The notes under the pieces are model-generated. The model worked only from the letters and a program-made list of their open reading frames with translations, was not told where the DNA came from and ran no database searches. A DNA stretch of 64,000 nt from CADEEN01 sp963740395 (lineage in GTDB: Bacteria; Pseudomonadota; Gammaproteobacteria; Burkholderiales; Burkholderiaceae_C): contig CAVUEP010000089.1 in the NCBI GenBank assembly GCA_963740395.1, positions 1-64,000 on the forward strand, in the 5' to 3' direction. Shown one piece after another: positions 34,936 to 42,471 of the stretch. Within the stretch, counting starts at the first letter, position 1. Every line of letters begins with the position of its first letter. Made by a program: the position numbers and the translations under genes.

Positions 34936-35850
34936 ATGCGGTTTAGCGTCTATCAGATCAGCCGCAAGGGCGGGCGCGAAAAGAACGAAGACCGCATGGG
35001 CTATTGCTACACGCGGGACTCGGGTCTGTTCGCGCTGGCCGACGGCATGGGTGGCCACCCCGAGGGCGAAGTGGCTTCACAACTGGCCCTGCAGACCCTG
35101 GCCGCACTGTTCCAGCGCGATGCCAAGCCCACCCTGGCCGATCCGCTGCGCTTCTTGCACGACGCCATCATCGCCGCCCATCACCAATTGCTGCGCTACG
35201 CCACGGAAAAGGCGCTGATGGACACGCCTCGAACCACGGTCGTGGCCTGCGTGATGCAGGGCAACGCGGCCTACTGGGCGCATTGCGGCGACTCGCGGCT
35301 GTACCTGGTGCGCGGCGAAAAGCTCATTGCGCGTACGCGCGACCACTCGTACACCGAGTTGCAGGAGACCTTGTCGCACGTGGTGCCGATGGGCGAGAAG
35401 TTCAATCGCAACGTGCTCTTCACGTGCCTGGGCAGTCCGGGCAAGCCCGTAGTCGACACGGCAGGCCCGTTGTTGCTGCATGCTGGCGACCGCATGCTGC
35501 TGTGTTCCGACGGGCTCTGGGGCGCCGTGACCGATGGCGTCATCGCCGAGCAGTTGGCGCGAAGCTCGATCTCCGATTCGGCACCGGAGCTGGTCGAAAC
35601 GGCGCTGCGCAACGCCGGGCCCAAGAGTGACAACGTGACCGTGATTTCGGTTGAATGGGAATCGGCCGAAGACAGCGACGGCGCGGCGGGTGTGTCGACC
35701 GAAAGCCTGGGCGAAGAGGTGTTTGCGTCCACGATCCAGGCCAACCTGGTCGGCGAGCTGGCCAGCGACGAGCTCGACGAAGCCGAGATTGAGCGCTCGA
35801 TCAAAGAGATCAACGACGCCATCCGCCGTTCCAACGAAAAGAAGTCCTGA
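34936..35850 (+). CDS. PP2C-type Ser/Thr phosphatase
   Basis: Metal-dependent phosphatase of 304 residues. The diagnostic motifs are GGREKNEDRMG (13-22), ADGMGG (35-40), HCGDSRLYL (GDS at 118-120), CSDGLW (SDG at 191-193) and GPKSDNVTV (Asp232), which supply the metal-binding aspartates. A carboxy tail of about 60 acidic residues follows the catalytic domain. It is directly downstream of the kinase and its stop overlaps the rph start, so kinase, phosphatase and RNase PH are likely one transcript. Confidence 0.95.
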   Translation: MRFSVYQISRKGGREKNEDRMGYCYTRDSGLFALADGMGGHPEGEVASQLALQTLAALFQRDAKPTLADPLRFLHDAIIAAHHQLLRYATEKALMDTPRTTVVACVMQGNAAYWAHCGDSRLYLVRGEKLIARTRDHSYTELQETLSHVVPMGEKFNRNVLFTCLGSPGKPVVDTAGPLLLHAGDRMLLCSDGLWGAVTDGVIAEQLARSSISDSAPELVETALRNAGPKSDNVTVISVEWESAEDSDGAAGVSTESLGEEVFASTIQANLVGELASDELDEAEIERSIKEINDAIRRSNEKKS

Positions 35851-36578
35851 TGACCGAATTTGTCCGCAGCGGCGGCCGTGCCGCCGACGCGCTACGCCCA
35901 TTGCGCATCGAGCGCGGCTATACCAAGCACGCCGAGGGCTCGGTCTTGATCGCCTTCGGCGCCACGCAGGTGCTCTGCACCGCCTCGGTCGAGGAGAAGG
36001 TGCCGCCGCACAAACGCGGCAGCGGCCAGGGCTGGGTCACGGCCGAGTACGGCATGCTGCCCCGGGCCACCCACACGCGCAGCGATCGCGAGGCCGCGCG
36101 CGGCAAACAGAGCGGTCGCACGCAGGAAATCCAGCGCCTGATCGGCCGCTCGCTGCGCGCCGTGTTCGACCTGTCGGCGCTGGGCGAGCGCACGATCACG
36201 CTCGACTGCGACGTGCTGCAGGCCGACGGCGGCACCCGCACCGCGGCCATCAGCGGTGCTTTCGTGGCCGCCCACGACGCGGTGCAATGGCTGCTGGCGC
36301 AGGGGCGCATTGGCGCCAGCCCGATCCGTGACCATGTGGCGGCGATCTCGGTCGGCCTGATGGGTGAGTTGCCGCTGCTCGACCTCGAGTACAGCGAGGA
36401 CTCGACCTGCGACACCGACATGAACGTGGTCATGACCGGCCGCGGTGCCTACGTGGAAGTGCAGGGCACGGCCGAGGGTGCGGCGTTCACGCGCAGGCAG
36501 ATGGATGCGCTGTTGAAGTTGTCGGAGCAGGGCATTGCCGAGCTCGTCAAGGCGCAGCGGCAGGCGCTGGGCACATGA
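35850..36578 (+). CDS. rph: Ribonuclease PH
   Basis: Phosphorolytic 3'-5' exoribonuclease that trims the ends of tRNA precursors. The 242-residue protein begins VRSGGRAADALRPLRIERGY. It shows GWVTAEYGMLPRATHTR, the phosphate-binding RTQEIQRLIGRSLRAVFDL and TITLDCDVLQADGGTRTAAI, plus the acidic active-site region. Its ATG shares one base with the PP2C stop (TGATG). Intact, family length. Confidence 0.97.
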   Translation: MTEFVRSGGRAADALRPLRIERGYTKHAEGSVLIAFGATQVLCTASVEEKVPPHKRGSGQGWVTAEYGMLPRATHTRSDREAARGKQSGRTQEIQRLIGRSLRAVFDLSALGERTITLDCDVLQADGGTRTAAISGAFVAAHDAVQWLLAQGRIGASPIRDHVAAISVGLMGELPLLDLEYSEDSTCDTDMNVVMTGRGAYVEVQGTAEGAAFTRRQMDALLKLSEQGIAELVKAQRQALGT

Positions 36579-36615
36579 GCGCAGGCAGGACCGGCGCGCG
36601 CTTCGGCGCCCGGCC

Positions 36616-37245
36616 ATGAAACTGGTCCTGGCGTCCAACAACGCCAAGAAGCTCGCCGAGTTGCAGTCGCTGTTCTCGGGACTGCCGATCGAGATCGTGT
36701 CCCAGGGCTCGCTCGGCATCGGCGAGGCCGAGGAGCCGCACGACACCTTCATCGAGAACGCGCTGGCCAAGGCGCGCCACGCGGCACGCGCCAGTGGACT
36801 GGCGGCGATCGCCGACGACTCGGGGTTGTGCGTGGCCGCGCTGGAGGGCGCGCCGGGCGTGCATTCGGCCGATTACGCGGGTGCGATCGACGCCGCGGGC
36901 GACCGTGAGGCACGGCGGCGCGCGCAGGACGCGGCCAACAATGCGCGCCTGCTCGCTGCGATGGCGGGACGCAGCGACCGCCGCGCGCGCTTCGTCAGCA
37001 CCCTGGTGGCGTTGCGCCATGCTGACGACCCCGAGCCCTTGGTTGCGTTCGGTCGCTGGGAGGCCACCCTGCTGAGCGCGCCGCGCGGCGCCGGGGGCTT
37101 TGGCTACGACCCTCTCGTGTGGATCGAAGCGCTCGGCGCCAGCGTCGCCGAACTCGATGCCGGGCAGAAGAACATCCATAGCCACCGTGCGCTGGCCGCG
37201 GCGCAGATGCGCGACTTGATGCGCGCCGCATGGCCACTGGGCTGA
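36616..37245 (+). CDS. rdgB: ITPase/XTPase RdgB
   Basis: Hydrolyses non-canonical purine triphosphates such as dITP and XTP to monophosphates, keeping them out of DNA. The 209-residue frame starts MKLVLASNNAKKLAELQ and contains EEPHDTFIENALAKARHAA, IADDSGLCVAALEGAPGVHS, the family's catalytic Asp region, and GGFGYDPLVW near the end. The ATG at 36616 is chosen over upstream in-frame starts. 37 bp after rph; hemW follows after one base. Confidence 0.96.
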   Translation: MKLVLASNNAKKLAELQSLFSGLPIEIVSQGSLGIGEAEEPHDTFIENALAKARHAARASGLAAIADDSGLCVAALEGAPGVHSADYAGAIDAAGDREARRRAQDAANNARLLAAMAGRSDRRARFVSTLVALRHADDPEPLVAFGRWEATLLSAPRGAGGFGYDPLVWIEALGASVAELDAGQKNIHSHRALAAAQMRDLMRAAWPLG

Positions 37246-37246
37246 C

Positions 37247-38527
37247 GTGAGCGAGCGCCCGATCCGCATCCACCGCAAGGCGACTGCGGCCGACGCCAGC
37301 CTGAGCCTGAGCAGCCTGCCGCCGCTGGCGCTGTATGTGCACCTGCCCTGGTGTCTGAAGAAATGCCCCTACTGCGACTTCAATTCACATGAACTGACCG
37401 CCCCCAAGCTCGCCTCGCGCGCTACCCCCCAAGGGGGTTCGACCCGGACCGGGGAACCCGGATCCGGGCCGGGTCTCGCGCTCGACGCTGAGCGCCAAGG
37501 GCGCTACGTCGAGGCCCTGTTCGCCGACCTTGACGCCGCGCTGCCGCAGGTCTGGGGCCGTCACGTGATCAGCGTCTTCATCGGCGGGGGCACGCCCAGC
37601 CTGTTCTCGCCCGACAGCATCGATCGCCTGCTGGCCGGCATCCGCGCCCGCCTGCCGCTGGAGCCCGGCTGCGAGGTCACGCTCGAGGCGAATCCCGGCA
37701 CGTTCGAGCGCGAGCGCTTTCGCGACTTCCGGGCCGCGGGCGTGACGCGGCTGTCGGTGGGGGTGCAGAGTTTCGATGATGAGCTGCTCTCGCGCATCGG
37801 ACGCGTGCACGACGGGGCCCAGGCCCGCGCGGCGCTCGCCGAGGCGCGCGAGGCCTTCGACACCTTCAATCTGGACTTGATGTACGGCCAGCCCGGCCAA
37901 AGCCTGGCGCAACTGAACGCCGACCTCGATGTGGCGCTGGACTTTGCCCCGCCGCACCTCTCGATCTACCACCTGACCGTCGAGCCCAATACCTTGTTCG
38001 CCAATGCGCCGCCGGTGCTGCCCGACGACGACGCCGCCAGCGACATGCTCGACCTGATTGCCGCGCGCACGCAGGCTGCAGGCCTGGCGCGCTACGAGGT
38101 GTCGGCGTTCGCGCGACCGGGGCATCGCTGCACGCACAACCTCAACTACTGGCAGTTCGGCGACTACCTGGGCATCGGCGCCGGTGCCCATGGCAAGCTC
38201 AGCTTCGCCGACCGCATCGTGCGCCAGGTGCGATGGCGCGAACCGGCGATGTACATGGAGCGTGCGTTGGCTGGCCAGGCCCTGTCGAGCGAAATCGAGG
38301 TCACGCCGGCTCAGTTGCCCTTCGAGTACATGCTCAATGCATTGCGGCTGGCCGACGGTTTCGAGCCGGCGCGCTTTGCCGAGCGCACGGGCCAGTCCAT
38401 TGCAGGCATCGACGCCACGTTGCAGCAGGCGCTGGCGCGCGGCTTGATCGAGCGCGACGGCAGCCGCTGGCGGCCCACGCCGCGCGGATTCGATTTTCTC
38501 AGCGACCTGCAAGCGCTGTTCCTGTGA
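37247..38527 (+). CDS. hemW: HemW radical SAM protein with repeat-derived insertion
   Basis: HemW is a radical SAM, haem-binding chaperone formerly annotated as coproporphyrinogen oxidase. The 426-residue frame starts with GTG at 37247. The cluster motif is CLKKCPYC (Cys36, 40, 43), SAM-binding is VFIGGGTPSLF, and RLSVGVQSFDDELLSRIGR follows. Between CDFNSHE and GRYVEALFADLDAAL about 33 residues rich in Pro, Gly, Thr and Arg are inserted. Residues 52-64 (APKLASRATPQGG) are encoded by a 37-bp dyad repeat, in frame. The site is a loop that varies among homologs, so the enzyme may still fold. Confidence 0.94.
   Translation: MSERPIRIHRKATAADASLSLSSLPPLALYVHLPWCLKKCPYCDFNSHELTAPKLASRATPQGGSTRTGEPGSGPGLALDAERQGRYVEALFADLDAALPQVWGRHVISVFIGGGTPSLFSPDSIDRLLAGIRARLPLEPGCEVTLEANPGTFERERFRDFRAAGVTRLSVGVQSFDDELLSRIGRVHDGAQARAALAEAREAFDTFNLDLMYGQPGQSLAQLNADLDVALDFAPPHLSIYHLTVEPNTLFANAPPVLPDDDAASDMLDLIAARTQAAGLARYEVSAFARPGHRCTHNLNYWQFGDYLGIGAGAHGKLSFADRIVRQVRWREPAMYMERALAGQALSSEIEVTPAQLPFEYMLNALRLADGFEPARFAERTGQSIAGIDATLQQALARGLIERDGSRWRPTPRGFDFLSDLQALFL
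37401..37437. repeat. 37-bp dyad repeat inside hemW (R4)
   Basis: CCCCCAAGCTCGC, a variable centre, then CTACCCCCCAAGGGGG. It agrees with the reverse complement of the intergenic copy at 13543-13579 at 32 of 37 positions. It is translated in frame. A second GC-rich inverted segment directly follows (CCCGG and CCGGG arms around GATC, to about 37480) and completes the insertion. Confidence 0.88.
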
Positions 38528-38719
38528 GCGCGCCGGGTCGCCCCATGCGCGAATGCTCCCGCTCGGCGGGACGGCGCGCAGCGCCCAGGGCGCACAAGTG
38601 AGCGCAGCAGCGGCCCGCGGAACAGGGCGCGTTCTGCCGCTCATTTCCACGAATTGCAATCGGTACGCACTGCTAGACTGAATGCCACTTTGAGCCAGTC
38701 GACACCTTCCGCTGAATCG

Positions 38720-39472
38720 ATGGCCGCTGCCGGCGTTGCATCGCCTGGCGGCGCTGGATTCCATCTCGACACCGCCTTGTCGCTGCTGCGACAGTCCGGC
38801 CGCGAGCCGCCTAGCGGCGAGGTCGGCAGCCCGGCCTGGATGCAGGGCTTGATCGACGCCTTGTGCGAACTCTCCAGTCGCGACGCACTGACGGGGCTGG
38901 CGAATCGCCGCCACTTTGAAATGGTGCTGGCGCGCGAGATCGATCGCGTGGCGCGCGCCGGCGAGCCCGCGCTGCTGCTGATGCTCGACATCGACCACTT
39001 CAAGCGCGTCAACGACACCCACGGTCATGTCGCCGGTGACCTGGTGTTGAAGGCCGTGGCCGAGGCCCTGCTCGAATGTGTGCGCCCGATGGATACCGTG
39101 GCGCGCATTGGCGGCGAGGAATTCGCCATCGCGCTGCCGAACTGCCCGCCCGCGTTCGGTCCGACTGTGGCCGAGCGCATGCGCACGCGCATCGAGCGCC
39201 GGCGCGTGACGATCGGACTGTCGCAACAAATTTCCGTCACCGTGAGCCTGGGCGGCGCGTTTGCGCCGCAATGGGTCCGTTCGACGATGAACTTGTGGCT
39301 CGAGCGTGCCGACCTGCAGCTCTACAGCGCCAAGGCGGGCGGGCGCAACCGCGCCGCCTTCGAGCCGGCCGTGGTGTTGCAGGTCAGTGCGGAGGAAAAG
39401 GGACTGTTGTTCAGTCACTCGCAGTTCGCTGCGCAGTCCGATCCGGATGATTCAAGAAACGCCCACCCATGA
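38720..39472 (+). CDS. Diguanylate cyclase with I-site, no sensor domain
   Basis: GGDEF-domain enzyme making cyclic di-GMP. The catalytic motif is GGEEF (residues 131-135) and the preceding RPMD (122-125), five residues away, is a canonical inhibitory I-site. LLLMLDIDHFKRVNDTHGH is the metal/GTP region. The amino end is only about 45 residues of no recognised fold. The start is uncertain: ATG 38720 is used, but TTG codons at 38693 and 38654 extend the frame. The stop overlaps the next gene, a FlhG-like ATPase. Its product is the likely ligand of the YcgR brake at 5 kb. Confidence 0.92.
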   Translation: MAAAGVASPGGAGFHLDTALSLLRQSGREPPSGEVGSPAWMQGLIDALCELSSRDALTGLANRRHFEMVLAREIDRVARAGEPALLLMLDIDHFKRVNDTHGHVAGDLVLKAVAEALLECVRPMDTVARIGGEEFAIALPNCPPAFGPTVAERMRTRIERRRVTIGLSQQISVTVSLGGAFAPQWVRSTMNLWLERADLQLYSAKAGGRNRAAFEPAVVLQVSAEEKGLLFSHSQFAAQSDPDDSRNAHP

Positions 39473-40251
39473 CCGACGCCAACGCAACACCTGCCCCACG
39501 GGCACGCATCACGGCTGTCACGAGTGGCAAGGGCGGTGTGGGCAAGACCTTCGTGTCGGCGAACCTGGCTGCGGCGCTGGCGCGGCGCGGCGAGCGCGTG
39601 CTGGTGCTCGACGCCGACCTCGGACTGGCCAACCTGGACGTGGTGCTCAACCTGTCGCCCAAGATCACGTTGCACGATGTCTTCACGGGCAAGCACCGTC
39701 TGGAAGATGCGATCCTGCCGGTTTCAGGGGGCTTCTCCGTCTTGTTGGCCGGCTCGGGCATGGTCGAGTACTCGCGCCTCACGCCCGAGGTGCGCGATCA
39801 GTTGCTGCAGACCATCGAGGCGGTGAAGCCCAAGTTCGATCGCGTGCTGCTCGACACGGGAGCCGGCATCTCCGACGTGGTCCTGTACACGATTTCGCTG
39901 GCCGACGAGGTGGTGGTCGTGACGACGCCCGAGCCGACCGCGATGACCGACGCCTACGCGACGATCAAGGTGCTGGCCACGACACAGGGGCGGCGCGCAC
40001 TGCAACTGGTGGTCAACCAGACCCTCAAGGCCGGCGAGGGCCGTGTCATCCGCGCTCAACTGCAGCAGGTCATCGATCGCTATGTCAGCCCGGGCCTGGA
40101 CGCGCCGGTCGCGCTCGGCCATCTGGGCGATGTGCCGGTCGACGTGGCCGTGCGCGAGGCGGTGCAGAAGCGCCAGCTGCTGCTCGAGCTGTTCCCCGGC
40201 GCGCCGGCGGCGCGCGCTGTCGTGGCGCTGGCCGCACGCATGGTGCCGTGA
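39469..40251 (+). CDS. MinD/ParA-family ATPase, FlhG-like
   Basis: Deviant Walker A ATPase of 260 residues with GKGGVGKT at 20-27, the Walker A' aspartates in LVLDADLGLANLDVVLNL and the motif VLLDTGAGISDVVLY. The pattern fits FlhG (FleN/YlxH), which sets flagellar number and placement. However, flhF and fliA, its usual neighbours, are absent. Instead it follows a diguanylate cyclase by overlap and precedes a globin by GTGA overlap. I keep FlhG-like as the best guess; another positioning ATPase is possible. Confidence 0.85.
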   Translation: MTDANATPAPRARITAVTSGKGGVGKTFVSANLAAALARRGERVLVLDADLGLANLDVVLNLSPKITLHDVFTGKHRLEDAILPVSGGFSVLLAGSGMVEYSRLTPEVRDQLLQTIEAVKPKFDRVLLDTGAGISDVVLYTISLADEVVVVTTPEPTAMTDAYATIKVLATTQGRRALQLVVNQTLKAGEGRVIRAQLQQVIDRYVSPGLDAPVALGHLGDVPVDVAVREAVQKRQLLLELFPGAPAARAVVALAARMVP

Positions 40252-40637
40252 ACGAGCCCGTCTCGGCCTACGCTGGTCTGGGCGGCGAGTCAGCGGTGCG
40301 CGAACTGGTGGACCGCTTCTACGACCTGATGGATCTGGAGCCGGCCTACGTCGGCATCCGACGCCTGCACCCGGATACGCTGGAGGGTTCGCGCGACAAG
40401 CTGCACTGGTTCCTGTGCGGTTGGCTCGGCGGCCCCGACCTGTACCAGCAGCGCTTCGGGCACCCGCGCCTGCGCGCGCGCCACCTGCCCTACGAGATCG
40501 GCATTGCCGAGCGCGACCAGTGGCTGGCGTGCATGCAACAGGCCATGGCCGAAACGGGCGTCGAGGCCGAACTGGCCGAGCGGCTGCACGCTGCGTTCTT
40601 CAACACCGCCGACTGGATGCGCAATCGCGGCGGCTAG
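40248..40637 (+). CDS. Group II truncated haemoglobin
   Basis: Globin of 129 residues of the TrHb2 type, which handle oxygen or nitric oxide. It starts with GTG at 40248, overlapping the previous stop. The family pattern VRELVDRFYDLMDLEP, WFLCGWLGGPDLY, HPRLRARHLPYEIG (proximal His79) and the invariant Trp of RDQWLACM are present. Translational coupling to the FlhG-like gene and diguanylate cyclase suggests joint control of motility or lifestyle by redox cues, an inference only. Confidence 0.92.
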   Translation: MNEPVSAYAGLGGESAVRELVDRFYDLMDLEPAYVGIRRLHPDTLEGSRDKLHWFLCGWLGGPDLYQQRFGHPRLRARHLPYEIGIAERDQWLACMQQAMAETGVEAELAERLHAAFFNTADWMRNRGG

Positions 40638-40664
40638 GCGCCGGCACTGCGCAACTGCCGCGCG

Positions 40665-41300
40665 TCAGCGGCCGGCCAACAGCACCAGCAGCGCGCCATG
40701 CCCGCCGTCGACGGCGCTGGCCTGGGTGAAGGCGATGACCTGATTCTTCTGAACCAGCCAGCGCTTGACCTTGTCCTTGAGCACCGGTTCGCGCCCGGGC
40801 GAGCCGTTGCCCTTGCCATGCACGATGCGCACGCAGCGCAGTCCATCGCGCGCGGCTTGTGCGATGAAGCCTGACAGCGCGTCGCGCGCGGCCTCGCGGC
40901 GCAGGCCATGCAGGTCCAGTTGGCGCTGGATCGACCATTGGCCCCGGCGCAGTCGGGCCAGCACGTCGGCGCCGACGCCGTGGCGTCGAAAACTCAGGTC
41001 AGCGTCGGTTTCCAGCAGGGTGCTCACGTCGAGCTCGTCCGACAGACTCGAGGCCAGTGCTTGTGCCTCGTCGAGCAGGCGCTGCCGCGGTTCGGGCGCC
41101 ACGCTCGGGCGCGGCAGGTCGGCGCGCTCGTCACTCGCCAGCGGCGTGACCGCGCCGGCGCTGAGACGAAAGCGGTCGCGCTCAAGCCGCTCGGCTGCCG
41201 CGGCCCGCGCCTGGGCTGCCGCGCGCTCAGCCTCTTCCTGCGCGGCCTTCGCGATCCTGGCCTTGAACGCCGCGAGTCGTGACAGGGCGTCGGGCTTCAC
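40665..41300 (-). CDS. Smr-domain protein
   Basis: 211-residue protein with a carboxy-terminal Smr (small MutS-related) domain: LDLHGLRREAARDALSGFI, then VRIVHGKGNGSPG and ALLVLLAGR. Smr domains nick DNA or RNA. The front half is a charged Ala/Arg/Glu-rich helix, likely coiled coil. No MutS ATPase is attached. It is convergent with the globin gene and directly behind radC on the minus strand. Confidence 0.9.
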   Translation of the reverse strand: MKPDALSRLAAFKARIAKAAQEEAERAAAQARAAAAERLERDRFRLSAGAVTPLASDERADLPRPSVAPEPRQRLLDEAQALASSLSDELDVSTLLETDADLSFRRHGVGADVLARLRRGQWSIQRQLDLHGLRREAARDALSGFIAQAARDGLRCVRIVHGKGNGSPGREPVLKDKVKRWLVQKNQVIAFTQASAVDGGHGALLVLLAGR

Positions 41301-41301
41301 G

Positions 41302-41985
41302 TCAGATCAACCCGCGCTCGGCAAACGACAGCACGCTATCCGCGCCGACGACCAGGTGGTCGAGCACGCGCACGTCGATCAGCTGCAGGGCCGCGCGCAC
41401 CGACTGCGTGACCATCTCGTCGGCGCGCGAGGGCTCGGCCATGCCGCTGGGGTGGTTGTGCGCCAGCACCACCGCCGCCGCATTCAATGCCAGCGCGCGC
41501 TTGACGATCTCGCGCGGGTGCACGCTGGTGTGGGCCAGCGTGCCGCGGAACATCACCTCGAACGCGATCGAGCGATGCTGGCTGTCGAGGAACAGCACCG
41601 CGAACGCTTCATGGCCCAGCGGGCGCAAGTGCAGCGCCAGGTAGTCCTTGACGCGCTGTGGCGAATCGAACAGCGGTCGCTCGGCCAGTTGCTGGGCGAG
41701 CACGCGGCGGGCGATCTCGAGTACCGCGGCGACTTCGGCGCGCTTGGCCGGCCCCAGGCCCTTGACGCCGGCGAGCGCGCGTGCGTCGGCGTGCAGCAAG
41801 CCCGCCAGGCCGCCGAAGCGGTCGAGCAGCGACTGGGCGAGTTGCAGCACCCCCTGGCCCGGCAGGCCCGTGCGCAGCAGCAGGGCGAGCAACTCGGCAT
41901 CGGCGAGCGCGGACGGGCCGCGGGCGAGCAACTTCTCGCGTGGCCTGGCGTCGGCGGGCAGGTGCTGCAGCGTGTTCAGGGCCAT
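41302..41985 (-). CDS. radC: RadC family JAB-domain protein
   Basis: 227-residue RadC. An amino-terminal helix-hairpin-helix (LLHADARALAGVKGLGPAKRAEV) is joined to a JAB/MPN metalloprotease-like domain with the JAMM motif VVLAHNHPSGMAEPSRADE. Despite the name, a direct role in repair is not established. The gene is intact and starts at the ATG at 41985, diverging from fkpB with a gap of 42 bp. Gene pair fkpB/radC divergent is common in Burkholderiales. Confidence 0.94.
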   Translation of the reverse strand: MALNTLQHLPADARPREKLLARGPSALADAELLALLLRTGLPGQGVLQLAQSLLDRFGGLAGLLHADARALAGVKGLGPAKRAEVAAVLEIARRVLAQQLAERPLFDSPQRVKDYLALHLRPLGHEAFAVLFLDSQHRSIAFEVMFRGTLAHTSVHPREIVKRALALNAAAVVLAHNHPSGMAEPSRADEMVTQSVRAALQLIDVRVLDHLVVGADSVLSFAERGLI

Positions 41986-42027
41986 CCCCGTAAAATCGAG
42001 TCCAGTCTATCGCCCAGCCCAAGCACC

Positions 42028-42471
42028 GTGACCGCGATCCATTCGGGCTCGTTCCTGACCCTCCACTACCGCCTGGCCGGCCCGGACGGCGCCGCCGTGG
42101 TCGACACCTTCGACGGCCAGCCGGCCACCCTGTCGCTGGGCCAAGGCGAGCTCGCGCCCGCAATGGAGGCGAGATTGATCGGCCTGCCCGAGGGCGCGCG
42201 CCAGAGTTTCGAGCTGGCCGCGGGCGAGGCCTTCGGCGAGCGCAATCCGCAGATGCTGCAGCGCGTGAAGGTGTCGTTGTTGCACGAACTGGGCGACCCC
42301 GACGCGCAATATGGTGTGGGTGACGTGGTCCGGTTCCCCACGCCCGACGGCCGCGGCAGCTATGCCGGCGTGGTGCGCGAACTGGGCAGCGACTGGCTGC
42401 TGTTTGACTTCAACCACCCATTGGCTGGCCAGCCGGTGCGGTTGGATGTTCACGTGATCGGGGTTCTGTAG
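42028..42471 (+). CDS. fkpB: FKBP-type peptidyl-prolyl isomerase (SlpA/FkpB)
   Basis: SlyD-like FKBP of 147 residues. It catalyses proline isomerisation in the cytoplasm. The FKBP core reads FLTLHYRLAGPDGAAVVDTF and LSLGQGELAPAMEARLIGLP; the inserted-flap (chaperone) region carries GEAFGERNPQMLQRV. It starts with GTG at 42028 because ATG is lacking. Its TAG stop overlaps the ispH start by one base, the arrangement known from E. coli. Confidence 0.94.
   Translation: MTAIHSGSFLTLHYRLAGPDGAAVVDTFDGQPATLSLGQGELAPAMEARLIGLPEGARQSFELAAGEAFGERNPQMLQRVKVSLLHELGDPDAQYGVGDVVRFPTPDGRGSYAGVVRELGSDWLLFDFNHPLAGQPVRLDVHVIGVL

Noticed and set aside
38528..38610. GC-rich inverted segments after hemW as another 37-bp repeat copy
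   Set aside because: CCCGCTCGGCGGG is palindromic but lacks the CCCCCRAG and CCCCCCRAGGGGG arms and the fixed spacing.
37385..39418. Open frame of 677 codons on the minus strand
   Set aside because: It lies antisense to hemW and the diguanylate cyclase, both clear genes. Its product is rich in Arg, His and Gln with no motif, as expected of a shadow frame in GC-rich DNA.
39469..40251. Chromosome-partition ParA instead of FlhG-like
   Set aside because: There is no parB or parS nearby, and the LDADLGLANLDVVLN motif is more typical of FlhG/MinD-type proteins.
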